From: Saccharothrix sp. ST-888
GTDB lineage: Bacteria > Actinomycetota > Actinomycetes > Streptomycetales > Streptomycetaceae
Reading direction: 5' to 3'
Length of the DNA: 64,000 nucleotides
Assembly: GCF_000955975.1 (NCBI RefSeq)
Contig: NZ_JYJF01000016.1
Span: 13,567-77,566 of the forward strand
A model generated the notes under the pieces. The model was not told the origin of the DNA and did no database searches. It saw nothing but the letters and a program-made list of their open reading frames with translations. Positions 33,925 to 41,796 of this stretch are shown here, in pieces (positions within the stretch are counted from its first letter, which is position 1; each line of letters opens with the position of its first letter). The position numbers and the translations under genes are program-made.

Positions 33925-35016
33925 TCAGCCGACGACCCGGCCGCGCAGGACGACCAGTTGCGGATCGGCCAGTACCCGGACGTCCGCGCGCGGGTCCTGC
34001 GCGTACACCACCAGGTCGGCCGACGCGCCCTCGGTGAGCCCGTCCCGGCCCAGCCACTCGCGCGCTCCCCAGCTCGCCGCCGACAGCGCGGCGGCGGCCG
34101 GAAGCCCGGCCCTGACCAGCTCGGCGACCTCGTCCGCGACCAGCCCGTGCGCCAGCGAGCCGCCCGCGTCCGTGCCGACGAAGACCGGGACGCCCGCGTC
34201 GTACGCCGCACCGACCGTGTCGTACCGGCGCTCGTGCAGCCGCCGCATGTGGGCGGACCAGGCCGGGAACTTCGCCTCTCCGTCGTCCGCGAGCTGGGGG
34301 AAGGTCGCGATGTTCACCAGCGTCGGGACGATCGCCACCTGCCGTTCGGCGAAGACCGGGATCAGCTCCTCGGTCAGACCGGTCGCGTGCTCGATGCAGT
34401 CGATCCCGGCGGCGATCAGGTCGGGCAGCGACTCGGCGGCGAAGCAGTGCGCGGTGACCCGGGCGCCCTCGGCGTGCGCGGCGGCGATCGCCTCGCGCAG
34501 CGCGTCCCCGGGCCAGCAGGCGGCCAGGTCGCCGCGCTCGCGGTCGATCCAGTCGCCGACCAGCTTCACCCAGCCGTCGCCGCGCCGGGCCTCGGCCACG
34601 ACGTAGGCGGCCAGGTCGCCGGGCTCGATCTCGTGCGCGTAGTTGCGGATGTAGCGACGGGTACGGGCGATGTGGCGGCCGGCCCGGATGATCCGGGGCA
34701 GGTCCTCGCGGTCGTCGATCCAGCGGGTGTCGGCGGCGGAACCGGCGTCGCGGATCAGCAGCGTGCCGGCGTCGCGGTCGGTGCGGGCCTGCTTCTCGCT
34801 GGTGGCCTCGTCCACCGCGCCGTGCGCGTCCAGGCCGACGTGGCAGTGTGCGTCCACCAGTCCCGGCATGACCCAGCCGGAGACCGTACGGACGTCGTCC
34901 GCCCGTACCGGACGGGTGAGGCTCACCCGGCCGTCCACGACCCACAGTTCGTCCCGGACGTCCTCGGGCCCGACCAGCACCCGCCCCTTGATGTGCAGCA
35001 CCGCGCCTTCGCTCAT
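33925..35016 (-). CDS. Amidohydrolase-superfamily metal enzyme
   Basis: The 363-residue protein has the two-domain amidohydrolase plan. A small beta domain (DELWVVDGRVSLTR) leads into GLVDAHCHVGLDAHG, which supplies the metal-binding H-x-H. A central lysine follows in GWVKLVGDWID, then histidines in VTAHCFAAES and CIEHATGL, and the aspartate in GTDAGGSLAHG. The layout resembles the imidazolonepropionase/Xaa-Pro dipeptidase-like subgroup; the substrate is not predictable. The ATG start has GAAGG-like spacing. It faces the secreted lipase gene's terminator. Confidence 0.88.
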   Translation of the reverse strand: MSEGAVLHIKGRVLVGPEDVRDELWVVDGRVSLTRPVRADDVRTVSGWVMPGLVDAHCHVGLDAHGAVDEATSEKQARTDRDAGTLLIRDAGSAADTRWIDDREDLPRIIRAGRHIARTRRYIRNYAHEIEPGDLAAYVVAEARRGDGWVKLVGDWIDRERGDLAACWPGDALREAIAAAHAEGARVTAHCFAAESLPDLIAAGIDCIEHATGLTEELIPVFAERQVAIVPTLVNIATFPQLADDGEAKFPAWSAHMRRLHERRYDTVGAAYDAGVPVFVGTDAGGSLAHGLVADEVAELVRAGLPAAAALSAASWGAREWLGRDGLTEGASADLVVYAQDPRADVRVLADPQLVVLRGRVVG

Positions 35017-35071
35017 GCCGGAACTCTACCGACGCGCCCGCCAGCGGCGGGAGGAGCCGCCGACGGCGGAA

Positions 35072-35106
35072 CCGGCCGCCCGGGACACGGCGCCCCGGGC
35101 GGCCGG
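35072..35106 (-). terminator. Hairpin after the secreted lipase gene
   Basis: A 13-bp perfect stem (CCGGCCGCCCGGG and its complement) with a 9-base loop lies just past the 35116 stop on the minus strand. Confidence 0.55.
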
Positions 35107-35115
35107 CCGGGGCCG

Positions 35116-36081
35116 TCAGCCGGTCAGGTTGGCCCAGCAGTCGGCGTCCGCCACGTGCGCGGGGTCGAGGGCGTGCCGGACCTCGTGCAGGACGACCGGG
35201 TCGACGGCCATCAGCACATGGTCCGGGATGTTGGTCGGGCAGAGGTCCTGGACCAGGACGTCGTGCACGTCCGGCCCGCTCAGGAACTGCGACCGGTACG
35301 GCGTGACCACCTCGTCGTACCGGGTCGCGATCACCCAGTACGTCACCCCCGGCACGGTGTCACCGCCCGCGTTGAGCCGGCTCAGCGTGTCCGAGCCGGT
35401 GACCTGGTCGGCGCAGGCCGGGCAGGCCGACCGGACCAGGTCGAGCGCGCCGGGGAAGGACTTCGCCAGGGTGGCCAGGCCGTCCAGGGTGGTGCCGTGG
35501 TTGCTCGGGGCGAGCCCGACCAGGGTGTGCACCTTGGCCGCGCCGCCGTCGAACTTCAGGTAGTAGCGCGGCATCATCCCGCCCTGGCTGTGGCCGACCA
35601 CGTCGACCTGTCCGGCGCCGGTCGCCGCGAGCACACCGTCGACGAAGACCGACAGCTGCTGCGCGGAGTCCGCCACCGGCGCGATCGCCCGCAGCACGGG
35701 GACGTTCGGCACCGCTCCGTAGGTGAGGGCGAAGACGCAGTAGCCGTCCTGGGCCAGCGCGGGCGCGATGGTGTCCCAGTTCACCGAGCCGTTGGCGAAG
35801 GTCCCGTGGACCAGCACCACCGGCCTCGGGTGCGCCGGACTCGGCCGGCACGACCAGTTGTTGGCACCGGGCACGCCCGGTGCGGCGAGCGCCTGGGCGG
35901 CGCTCACCGGATCGGTCCGCGGCGTCGTCGCGGTGTTCGCGTTCGCCGCCCCGGCCGGACCGGCGGCGCCGGCCAGGGCCGCGACCAGCAGGGCACAGCC
36001 GGTCGCCAGCGACGCGAGGCGACGGCGACCGGGCAGTCGCCGGTTTCCGGGCAGGGGTGAGTGCGTGGGGGTTTCGGGCAT
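35116..36081 (-). CDS. Secreted lipase/esterase (alpha/beta hydrolase, EstA/LipA-like)
   Basis: The ATG at 36081 has a perfect GGAGGAAG site and gives 321 residues. The N terminus is a twin-arginine-like or Sec signal (RRRLASLATGCALLVAALAG) with a likely cleavage after AGA-A. The mature enzyme has PVVLVHGTFANGSVNW (oxyanion), the nucleophile elbow DVVGHSQGGMMPRYYL, and a late histidine in DPVVLHEVRHAL. Two cysteine pairs (CPACADQ; NWSCRP with DCWANL) would form disulfides outside the cell. It resembles Streptomyces triacylglycerol lipases. Confidence 0.9.
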   Translation of the reverse strand: MPETPTHSPLPGNRRLPGRRRLASLATGCALLVAALAGAAGPAGAANANTATTPRTDPVSAAQALAAPGVPGANNWSCRPSPAHPRPVVLVHGTFANGSVNWDTIAPALAQDGYCVFALTYGAVPNVPVLRAIAPVADSAQQLSVFVDGVLAATGAGQVDVVGHSQGGMMPRYYLKFDGGAAKVHTLVGLAPSNHGTTLDGLATLAKSFPGALDLVRSACPACADQVTGSDTLSRLNAGGDTVPGVTYWVIATRYDEVVTPYRSQFLSGPDVHDVLVQDLCPTNIPDHVLMAVDPVVLHEVRHALDPAHVADADCWANLTG

Positions 36082-36463
36082 GGCTTCCTCCGGGTGGGGG
36101 TGGAGGTGCAGACCCGGTCCGGCCGGTCCGACGACCGCTCCGGGCCTGAGCCGGCGCGAGTGGGGGCTCACGCCGTGAACTGGCTGACTGGCCGGTAAGT
36201 TACTGCTGCGTCAAGACCTTGCCCAGACACCTCGCACAAAGTGACACCCACTCGGCTCCCCGGTGCCGCACCCCGCGCGGCCTCGGGCATCCGCCGCGCA
36301 CGGCAGTTCAGGCGGGCGCACCGGTCATCGCCGTGCCAGCCGGTCGCCGCGATGCCGATCGCGGCCGCGGTCCGCAACGTCCGACCGCCGGTCGGGGAGG
36401 GCAGGTGATACGGCAGACTGGGCGGAGCCCAGCCGTGCGTATCCATCCGAAAGGCCAGCCCCT
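36082..36463. other. 382-base divergent intergenic region
   Basis: It separates the minus-strand lipase from the plus-strand aminotransferase and should hold both promoters. On the minus strand a TTGACG (about 36219-36224) is followed by AGTAACTTACC, but spacing is not canonical. Open frames here are arginine-rich and I see no gene. Confidence 0.4.
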
Positions 36464-37555
36464 GTGAGCCCCTTCCTCGACCTTCCGCCGCTGAGTGCCG
36501 CGCAGTTCGCCGCGATCGAGGACAGGGTCGCCGCGCTGCTGCACACCACGGCCGATGTGATCGTCACCCAGGGCGAGGCGCTGCTTCCGCTGGAGGCGGC
36601 GATCCGGGGGGCCGCGCACCCGGGCAGCACCGCGCTCAACATCGTCACCGGACCGTACGGCCAGACCTTCGGCAACTGGCTGCGCAGTTGTGGGGCGAAG
36701 GTCGTGGACCTGGCCGTGCCGTTCGACAGTGCCGTCTCCGCCGAGCAGGTCGCCCGGGCGCTCGACGAGAACCCCGGGGTCGACTTCGTCTCGCTGGTGC
36801 ACGCCGAGGCCGCCACCGGGAACACCAATCCGGTCGCCGAGATCGCCGCCGTGGTACGGGCGCACGGTGCGCTGCTGATGCTGGACGCCGTCGCCTCGGT
36901 CGCCGCCGAGCCGCTGCTCACCGACGCGTGGGGGGTGGACCTGTGCGTGATCGGCGGGCAGAAGGCGATGGGCGGCCCGGCCGGGGTCTCCGCCGTCTCG
37001 GTCAGCGACCGCGCCTGGGAACGGATCGCCGCCAATCCGGCCGCGCCGCGCCGCTCGTACCTCTCGCTGCTGGACTGGAAGGAGCGCTGGACGGACGCCG
37101 GACGCACCGTCCTCCCGCACGCCCCGGCCCAGTTGGAGATGCTCGCGCTCGACGCCTGCCTGGACCGCATCGAGGCCGACACGCTGGCCTCGACCATCGC
37201 CCGGCACCGCGCCGCCGCCGCCGCGACCCGCGCGGGCGTCCGCGCCCTGGGCACCCTCGTCCCGTACGTCCACCGGGACGAGCACGCCGCCCCGGTCGCC
37301 ACCACCCTGCGCACCCCGTCCGGCCTGCACGCCGCCGAGCTCGTCGGCCGCCTGGACCCGGCCCTCCCCGTCCAGCCCGGCGGCGGTCCGCTCGCCGCCG
37401 GGATGCTGCGCGTCAACCACTACGGCACGGCCGCCTCGCTGGAGACCGTCCGGTCCGTCCTCAGCGCTCTCGCCGCCGCCCTGCCCGGCACCGACTCCGC
37501 ACGGGCCGCCGTCGCCGCGGGCGAGGCCTGGGACGCCACACTCGCCGCGCTCTGA
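36464..37555 (+). CDS. Class V PLP-dependent aminotransferase
   Basis: The GTG at 36464 with AAGG upstream gives 363 residues; the longer frame is non-coding. It has fold-type I features: TALNIVTGPYGQTFGNWL, VSLVHAEAATGNTNP, the PLP-ring aspartate in LLMLDAVASVAAE, and the Schiff-base lysine in VIGGQKAMGGPAG. This points to the serine-pyruvate/alanine-glyoxylate group. 2-aminoethylphosphonate transaminase (PhnW) belongs to the same class, but nothing adjacent is phosphonate-related and the gene has none of the shared operators, so I leave it general. It is followed by a strong terminator. Confidence 0.88.
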   Translation: MSPFLDLPPLSAAQFAAIEDRVAALLHTTADVIVTQGEALLPLEAAIRGAAHPGSTALNIVTGPYGQTFGNWLRSCGAKVVDLAVPFDSAVSAEQVARALDENPGVDFVSLVHAEAATGNTNPVAEIAAVVRAHGALLMLDAVASVAAEPLLTDAWGVDLCVIGGQKAMGGPAGVSAVSVSDRAWERIAANPAAPRRSYLSLLDWKERWTDAGRTVLPHAPAQLEMLALDACLDRIEADTLASTIARHRAAAAATRAGVRALGTLVPYVHRDEHAAPVATTLRTPSGLHAAELVGRLDPALPVQPGGGPLAAGMLRVNHYGTAASLETVRSVLSALAAALPGTDSARAAVAAGEAWDATLAAL

Positions 37556-37595
37556 GCCGCCGGCCGGGGCTGCCGGGCCGCCGCGCCAGCGGGTG

Positions 37596-37630
37596 CGCCC
37601 GTCCGGAGCGGCAGCCGCTCCGGACGGGCG
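37596..37630 (+). terminator. 16-bp perfect hairpin after the aminotransferase
   Basis: CGCCCGTCCGGAGCGG pairs perfectly with its complement across a CAG loop, 41 bases after the stop. Confidence 0.65.
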
Positions 37631-37775
37631 TCGCCGACGAGCGGGGTGACCTGGTCGACGGTACCGTGGCCGAAGGTGCCACAGAGCGCCTGCCGGACCA
37701 ACTGACCTGGTGAGAGCGGGTGTTGCGGCAGGCTCACGCCGACCGGCCCTACCGACTCCGAGCGGGGTGAGCGCC

Positions 37776-39161
37776 ATGAGCACCAGTGCCACCTCGCGTA
37801 CCCGGATCGGCCTACGGCCGACCGGCGGTGCGGCCCTGAAGCCCACCGCCCTGGTCGTCGTCCTCGGCGCGTTCATGAGCGTGCTGGACACCACCGCCGT
37901 CAACACGGCGATGCACGACCTCGGGCAGAGCTTCGACGCGCCGCTCACCACCATCCAGTGGGTCGCCACCGGCTACACCCTCGCCCTGGCCACCGTCATC
38001 CCGATCACCGCCTGGGCGGTCGGCCGGCTCGGCGCCAAACGGCTGTACCAGATTGCCCTCGCCCTCTTCGGAGCCGGTTCCGCCCTGGCCGGGCTGGCCT
38101 GGAACACCGAGACCCTGATCGTCTTCCGGGTGCTCCAGGGGCTGGGCGGCGGAATGCTCACACCCGTGGGGATGACCCTGGTGCTCAGAGCCGCCGGGCC
38201 CGAGCGGACCGGCCGGGCGATGAGCGTGCTCGGCCTGCCCGTGCTGATCGGCCCGCTGGCCGGCCCCATCCTGGGCGGGGCCCTGCTGGACGCAGCCTCC
38301 TGGCGCTGGATCTTCTTCATCAACCCGCCCGTCGCGGCCGTCGCCATCCTGCTCGCGGCCCGGATCCTGCCCCGGGAGACGCCGCGGCCGGGCCGCCGGC
38401 TGGACCTGCTGGGCCTGCTGCTGCTCTCCCCCGGACTGGCCGTGCTGATCTACGGGCTCACCAGCGGCGGGTCCACACCCCCGATGCTGGTCGGTGCCGC
38501 CATGGTGCTGGGCTTCATCGTCCGCGCACTGACCACGGACCACCCACTGCTGGACCTCAGGCTGCTCGCCCGGCGCCCGTTCGCGGCCGCGGCCGGGGCC
38601 CAGCTGCTCTTCGTCTGCGCCTACTTCGGCTCGCTGATCCTGCTGCCGCTGTACTACCAGGGACTGCGCGGTCAGAACGCCGCCCACTCCGGCCTGCTGG
38701 GCATCCCGCAGGCCGTGGCCACCGGGGTGACCATGCAGTTCGCCGGGCGGCTGATCGACCGCCACCCGCCGGGCCGGATCGTGCTGACCGGCGTGAGCCT
38801 CGCCACCACCGGCTTCCTCTGCTTCAGCGTCCAGGTCACCGGGGACGTACCCTTCTGGCACCTCCAGGCCGCCCTGACGGTGATGGGCGTCGGCGTCGGG
38901 CTGACCATGATGCCCACCATCGCCGCCGCCACCCGCAGCGTCGCCCCCGAGGAGGTGCCGCTGGCCACCACGGCGGTCACCATCCTGCAGCAGGTCGCCG
39001 CCTCCACCGGCACCGCGCTGATGTCCGTCCTGCTGACCGATGCACTGAGGACCGCGCCGCACCCGGCCGACGCCTTCCGCCACACCTACGGCTGGGCGGT
39101 CGCGCTGATGGCGCTGGCCCTGCTGCCCGCCCTGCTGCTGCCCCGCCGCCGCCCCGTCTGA
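37776..39161 (+). CDS. MFS drug:proton antiporter, DHA2/EmrB-QacA type
   Basis: The ATG at 37776 (461 residues) has GAGCGGGG upstream. An in-frame GTG 9 bases earlier is an alternative. The protein has about 14 hydrophobic segments. Motif D1/A and motif C are present as FMSVLDTTAVNTAMHDL, WVATGYTLALATVIPITAW, GRLGAKRLYQI and LGLPVLIGPLAGPILGGAL, as in 14-TM multidrug exporters. It is convergent with the LysR gene and has no regulator of its own next to it. The transported compound is unknown. Confidence 0.92.
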   Translation: MSTSATSRTRIGLRPTGGAALKPTALVVVLGAFMSVLDTTAVNTAMHDLGQSFDAPLTTIQWVATGYTLALATVIPITAWAVGRLGAKRLYQIALALFGAGSALAGLAWNTETLIVFRVLQGLGGGMLTPVGMTLVLRAAGPERTGRAMSVLGLPVLIGPLAGPILGGALLDAASWRWIFFINPPVAAVAILLAARILPRETPRPGRRLDLLGLLLLSPGLAVLIYGLTSGGSTPPMLVGAAMVLGFIVRALTTDHPLLDLRLLARRPFAAAAGAQLLFVCAYFGSLILLPLYYQGLRGQNAAHSGLLGIPQAVATGVTMQFAGRLIDRHPPGRIVLTGVSLATTGFLCFSVQVTGDVPFWHLQAALTVMGVGVGLTMMPTIAAATRSVAPEEVPLATTAVTILQQVAASTGTALMSVLLTDALRTAPHPADAFRHTYGWAVALMALALLPALLLPRRRPV

Positions 39162-39200
39162 GCACCTCGCGGAACCGGGGGCGGGAAGGGGGACTTGAGG

Positions 39201-40115
39201 TCAGGCCGTGTCCGGCGAGCGGAGCCAGCCGCCTGTGTGGGCCGTGTCGGTGGCGACCCGCAGCAGCCGTGCGAGGGCGGGGCGGCCGGGCCGCCCCCGG
39301 GTGAGCAGGTGGATCTCGATGGTGGCGACGGGGGCCAGCGGCCGCCACACCAGCCCGGCCGGCAGGCCGTGCACGGCGGACCGCCCGACGACCGAGACCG
39401 CCTCGCCGCGCGCCACCGGGGTGTGCGCGGCGTCGAACGAGAGCTGCCGCAGCAGCAGCCTCGGGGCCCGCTCCGGCTCGGCGAAGAGGTCCATGATCGC
39501 GTCGTAGTGGCCGGGGTTGGCCTCCCGGTGGTGGACGAGCAGGGTCTCACCGGCCAGCGCGGCGACGTCGACGTACGGACCGTCCGCGAGCGGATGGCCC
39601 TCGCGCATCAGGACGCCCTGCGGCTCCAGCCGGAGCAGCGTCCGCACCAGCTCGGGTGCGGGCGGCGGACAGCGCACCAGCCCCGCGTCGAGTGTGCCGT
39701 CGGCGACACCCGCCACGATCTCGGCCGTCGGCAGCAGACGGGTGGTCACGGCGATGCCGGGGTGCCGCTCGGCCAGCGCCGCCAGCAGGGCGGGGGCGGT
39801 CTCGTACCCGGTACTGGTGCTGTAGCCGACGGACAGCGCGCCCTGCTCGCCCCCGGCGAAGCCCCGGACGTCGCGCCAGAGCCGGTCCGCCTCGTCGCAC
39901 AGGGCGGCCCCGCGGTCCATCAGCAGCCGACCGGCCTCGGTCGGTTCGACCGAGTGGGTGCTGCGCTCCAGCAGGCGCACGCCCAACTCGGCCTCCAGCT
40001 GCCGGATCTGGCGGCTCAGTGCGGGCTGGGCGACGTGCAGCCGCTCGGCCGCTCTGGTGAAGTTCCGCTCCCCGGCGACGGCCAGGAAGTACCGCAGGCG
40101 GCGCAGTTCAGACAT
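39201..40115 (-). CDS. LysR-family transcriptional regulator
   Basis: The 304-residue protein starts at an ATG at 40115 with the LysR wHTH (LRRLRYFLAVAGERNFTRAAERLHVAQPALSRQIRQLE) and a two-subdomain effector region. It is divergent from the NTF2-like and oxidoreductase pair at 40257-41642, the usual arrangement for LysR targets. In the 141-base gap GTTC-N12-GAAC (about 40163-40182) could be its site. The effector is unknown. Confidence 0.9.
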   Translation of the reverse strand: MSELRRLRYFLAVAGERNFTRAAERLHVAQPALSRQIRQLEAELGVRLLERSTHSVEPTEAGRLLMDRGAALCDEADRLWRDVRGFAGGEQGALSVGYSTSTGYETAPALLAALAERHPGIAVTTRLLPTAEIVAGVADGTLDAGLVRCPPPAPELVRTLLRLEPQGVLMREGHPLADGPYVDVAALAGETLLVHHREANPGHYDAIMDLFAEPERAPRLLLRQLSFDAAHTPVARGEAVSVVGRSAVHGLPAGLVWRPLAPVATIEIHLLTRGRPGRPALARLLRVATDTAHTGGWLRSPDTA

Positions 40116-40256
40116 GCCCGGCAGTCTACGACCCGATCTGACCTGCCGTAATGCCGTTTCGTTCTGATCCGGTTCGGAACAGGTCTTTCCCTCCGGCGGG
40201 CTGCTCTTCCTAGGGTTCGAGGACCGGAACAACAGACCACGAGAAGGGCCCGGGAC

Positions 40257-40670
40257 ATGACCACCGAAGACCTCACCGCAGCCAGCAAGGCCGTCGTCCT
40301 GGCGTACATGAACACCCTGACCACGGGGGACTTCGCCGCCCTGCGCGGCTTCTTCGCGCCGGACGTGACCTGGCGGCTCGCGGGCGACCTGCCGCTGTCG
40401 CGGACCTGGACCGGGCCGGACGAGATCCTCGACGAGTTCATCCCCTCGATGCTCTCCCGGCTGGTGCCGGAGTCGATGGAGTTCGAGTTCGAGGGCCTGA
40501 TCGGCGACGGCGACCAGGTACTGGCGGAGTGGAACACCCGGGGCCTGGCCAGGTCCGGCGGCCGGTACGACCAGCACTGCCTGGCCGTCTTCACCGTCCG
40601 CGACGGGCGGATCACCGCCGTCCGCGAGTACTTCGACACCCTGCACGCCAAGAACGTCGTCTTCGTCTGA
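40257..40670 (+). CDS. NTF2/SnoaL-like fold protein
   Basis: The 137-residue cone-fold protein has the SnoaL-like signatures VVLAYMNTLTTGDFAALRGFFAPDVTW and FTVRDGRITAVREYFDT. Family members bind or isomerise small hydrophobic or ketone substrates. It precedes an NAD(P)H:quinone-reductase-like gene by 42 bases, so the pair probably forms a small redox-related operon controlled by the divergent LysR protein. Confidence 0.87.
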   Translation: MTTEDLTAASKAVVLAYMNTLTTGDFAALRGFFAPDVTWRLAGDLPLSRTWTGPDEILDEFIPSMLSRLVPESMEFEFEGLIGDGDQVLAEWNTRGLARSGGRYDQHCLAVFTVRDGRITAVREYFDTLHAKNVVFV

Positions 40671-40712
40671 GCCGACGCCCCACAAGAGACGCCCCACAAG
40701 AGGAGGAGAGCG

Positions 40713-41642
40713 ATGAAGGCCGCACTGCCCGGGCCCGACGGCAAGCCGGTACTGCTCGGCGAGGCCGCCGAACCCGTGCCCGCCGAGGACGAGTTGGTGG
40801 TCGCCGTGGAGGCGTACTCGGTCAACCGGGGCGAGACCCTCCAGCTCGACGGGGTGCTGGGCCGGCCCCGGCCAGACTGGCGGCCCGGCAAGGACGTGGC
40901 CGGCCGGGTCGTCCGGGCCGCCGCCGACGGCAGCGGGCCCGCCGTCGGCACCCGCGTGGTGGCCCACCCGCCCGCGTACGGGTGGGCCGAACGGGTCGCC
41001 GTCCCCACCCGGAGCGTCGCCGAACTGCCGGACAGCATCGACTCGGTGACCGCCGCCGCGCTCCCGCTCGCCGGGATCACCGCACTGCGGCTGCTCCGCG
41101 CGGCCGGTCCGGTCGCCGCCCGGCGGGTGCTGCTCACGGGGGCGAGCGGCGGTGTCGGCCACTACCTGACCGAGCTGGCGGCCGCCTCGGGGGCGGCGGT
41201 CACGGCAGTCAGCGCGAGCCCCGGACGCGGCGCCCGGCTGCTGGAACTCGGCGCGGTCGAGGTGGTGACCTCGGCGGCGCGGGCCCGTGGGCCGTTCGAG
41301 ATCGTGCTGGAGTCGGTCGGCGGCCCGTCGCTGGCGGCCGCGCTCGCCCGGACCGCGCCCGGCGGACTGCTGGTCTGGTTCGGCCAGGCCGGCGGCGCGC
41401 CCGTGACCCTCGACTTCTTCGACTTCTTCAAGGGCCCGGCGCAGGCCCGGATCGCGCACTTCGACTACACCGCGTCCGGCGCGGACTACGGCGACGATCT
41501 CGCCGCCCTGGTCCGGCTGGTGGCCGGGGGGCGGCTGCATCCGGAGATCGGCTCGGTCCGCGACTGGTCCCGGACCGCCGACGTCATCGCCGATCTGCGC
41601 GGCCGCCGGGTGCGGGGCAACGCGGTGCTGACCGTAGGGTGA
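40713..41642 (+). CDS. MDR-family zinc-independent oxidoreductase (quinone-reductase-like)
   Basis: The 309-residue protein has the GroES-like N domain (VAVEAYSVNRGETLQL, PGKDVAGRVVRAA) and Rossmann motif LLTGASGGVGHYLTELA for NADPH. It lacks the cysteine/histidine ligands of zinc alcohol dehydrogenases, so a quinone- or enone-reductase activity is likely. AGGAGG lies just before the ATG. It is co-oriented with the NTF2-like gene and ends about 110 bases before the phosphonate operator at 41751. Confidence 0.88.
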   Translation: MKAALPGPDGKPVLLGEAAEPVPAEDELVVAVEAYSVNRGETLQLDGVLGRPRPDWRPGKDVAGRVVRAAADGSGPAVGTRVVAHPPAYGWAERVAVPTRSVAELPDSIDSVTAAALPLAGITALRLLRAAGPVAARRVLLTGASGGVGHYLTELAAASGAAVTAVSASPGRGARLLELGAVEVVTSAARARGPFEIVLESVGGPSLAAALARTAPGGLLVWFGQAGGAPVTLDFFDFFKGPAQARIAHFDYTASGADYGDDLAALVRLVAGGRLHPEIGSVRDWSRTADVIADLRGRRVRGNAVLTVG

Positions 41643-41750
41643 CGAGCGGGTCGGCGCCGGCTGCGGCGCCCACGGGTCCACTGCTGTTCGTGTCGCGGCC
41701 ATCCGGCCGTCGCCCGACCCTCACCCCGGCTCGGCAGGGTCGTGCGCGAC

Positions 41751-41774
41751 GTCAAGTTGGCTATACAACTTGAC
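41751..41774. promoter_or_regulatory. Phosphonate-regulon operator 1, in front of the tmpA-tmpB fusion
   Basis: GTCAAGTTG and CAACTTGAC form a perfect 9-bp inverted repeat with a 6-base centre, ending 22 bases before the start codon. The 14-base core GTTG-N6-CAAC recurs at 44558, 53017, 61035 and 61058. The centre contains TATACA on the coding strand, a possible -10 element, so binding would block transcription. A GntR/HutC-type repressor is the natural candidate, encoded at 43584-44378. Confidence 0.75.
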
Positions 41775-41796
41775 GCGATCCGAGGAGGAGATCCCG

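Noticed and set aside
36464..37555. 2-aminoethylphosphonate transaminase (PhnW) identity for the class V aminotransferase
   Set aside because: The fold matches, but there is no shared operator or phosphonate neighbour, and serine-pyruvate/alanine-glyoxylate types are equally close by motif.
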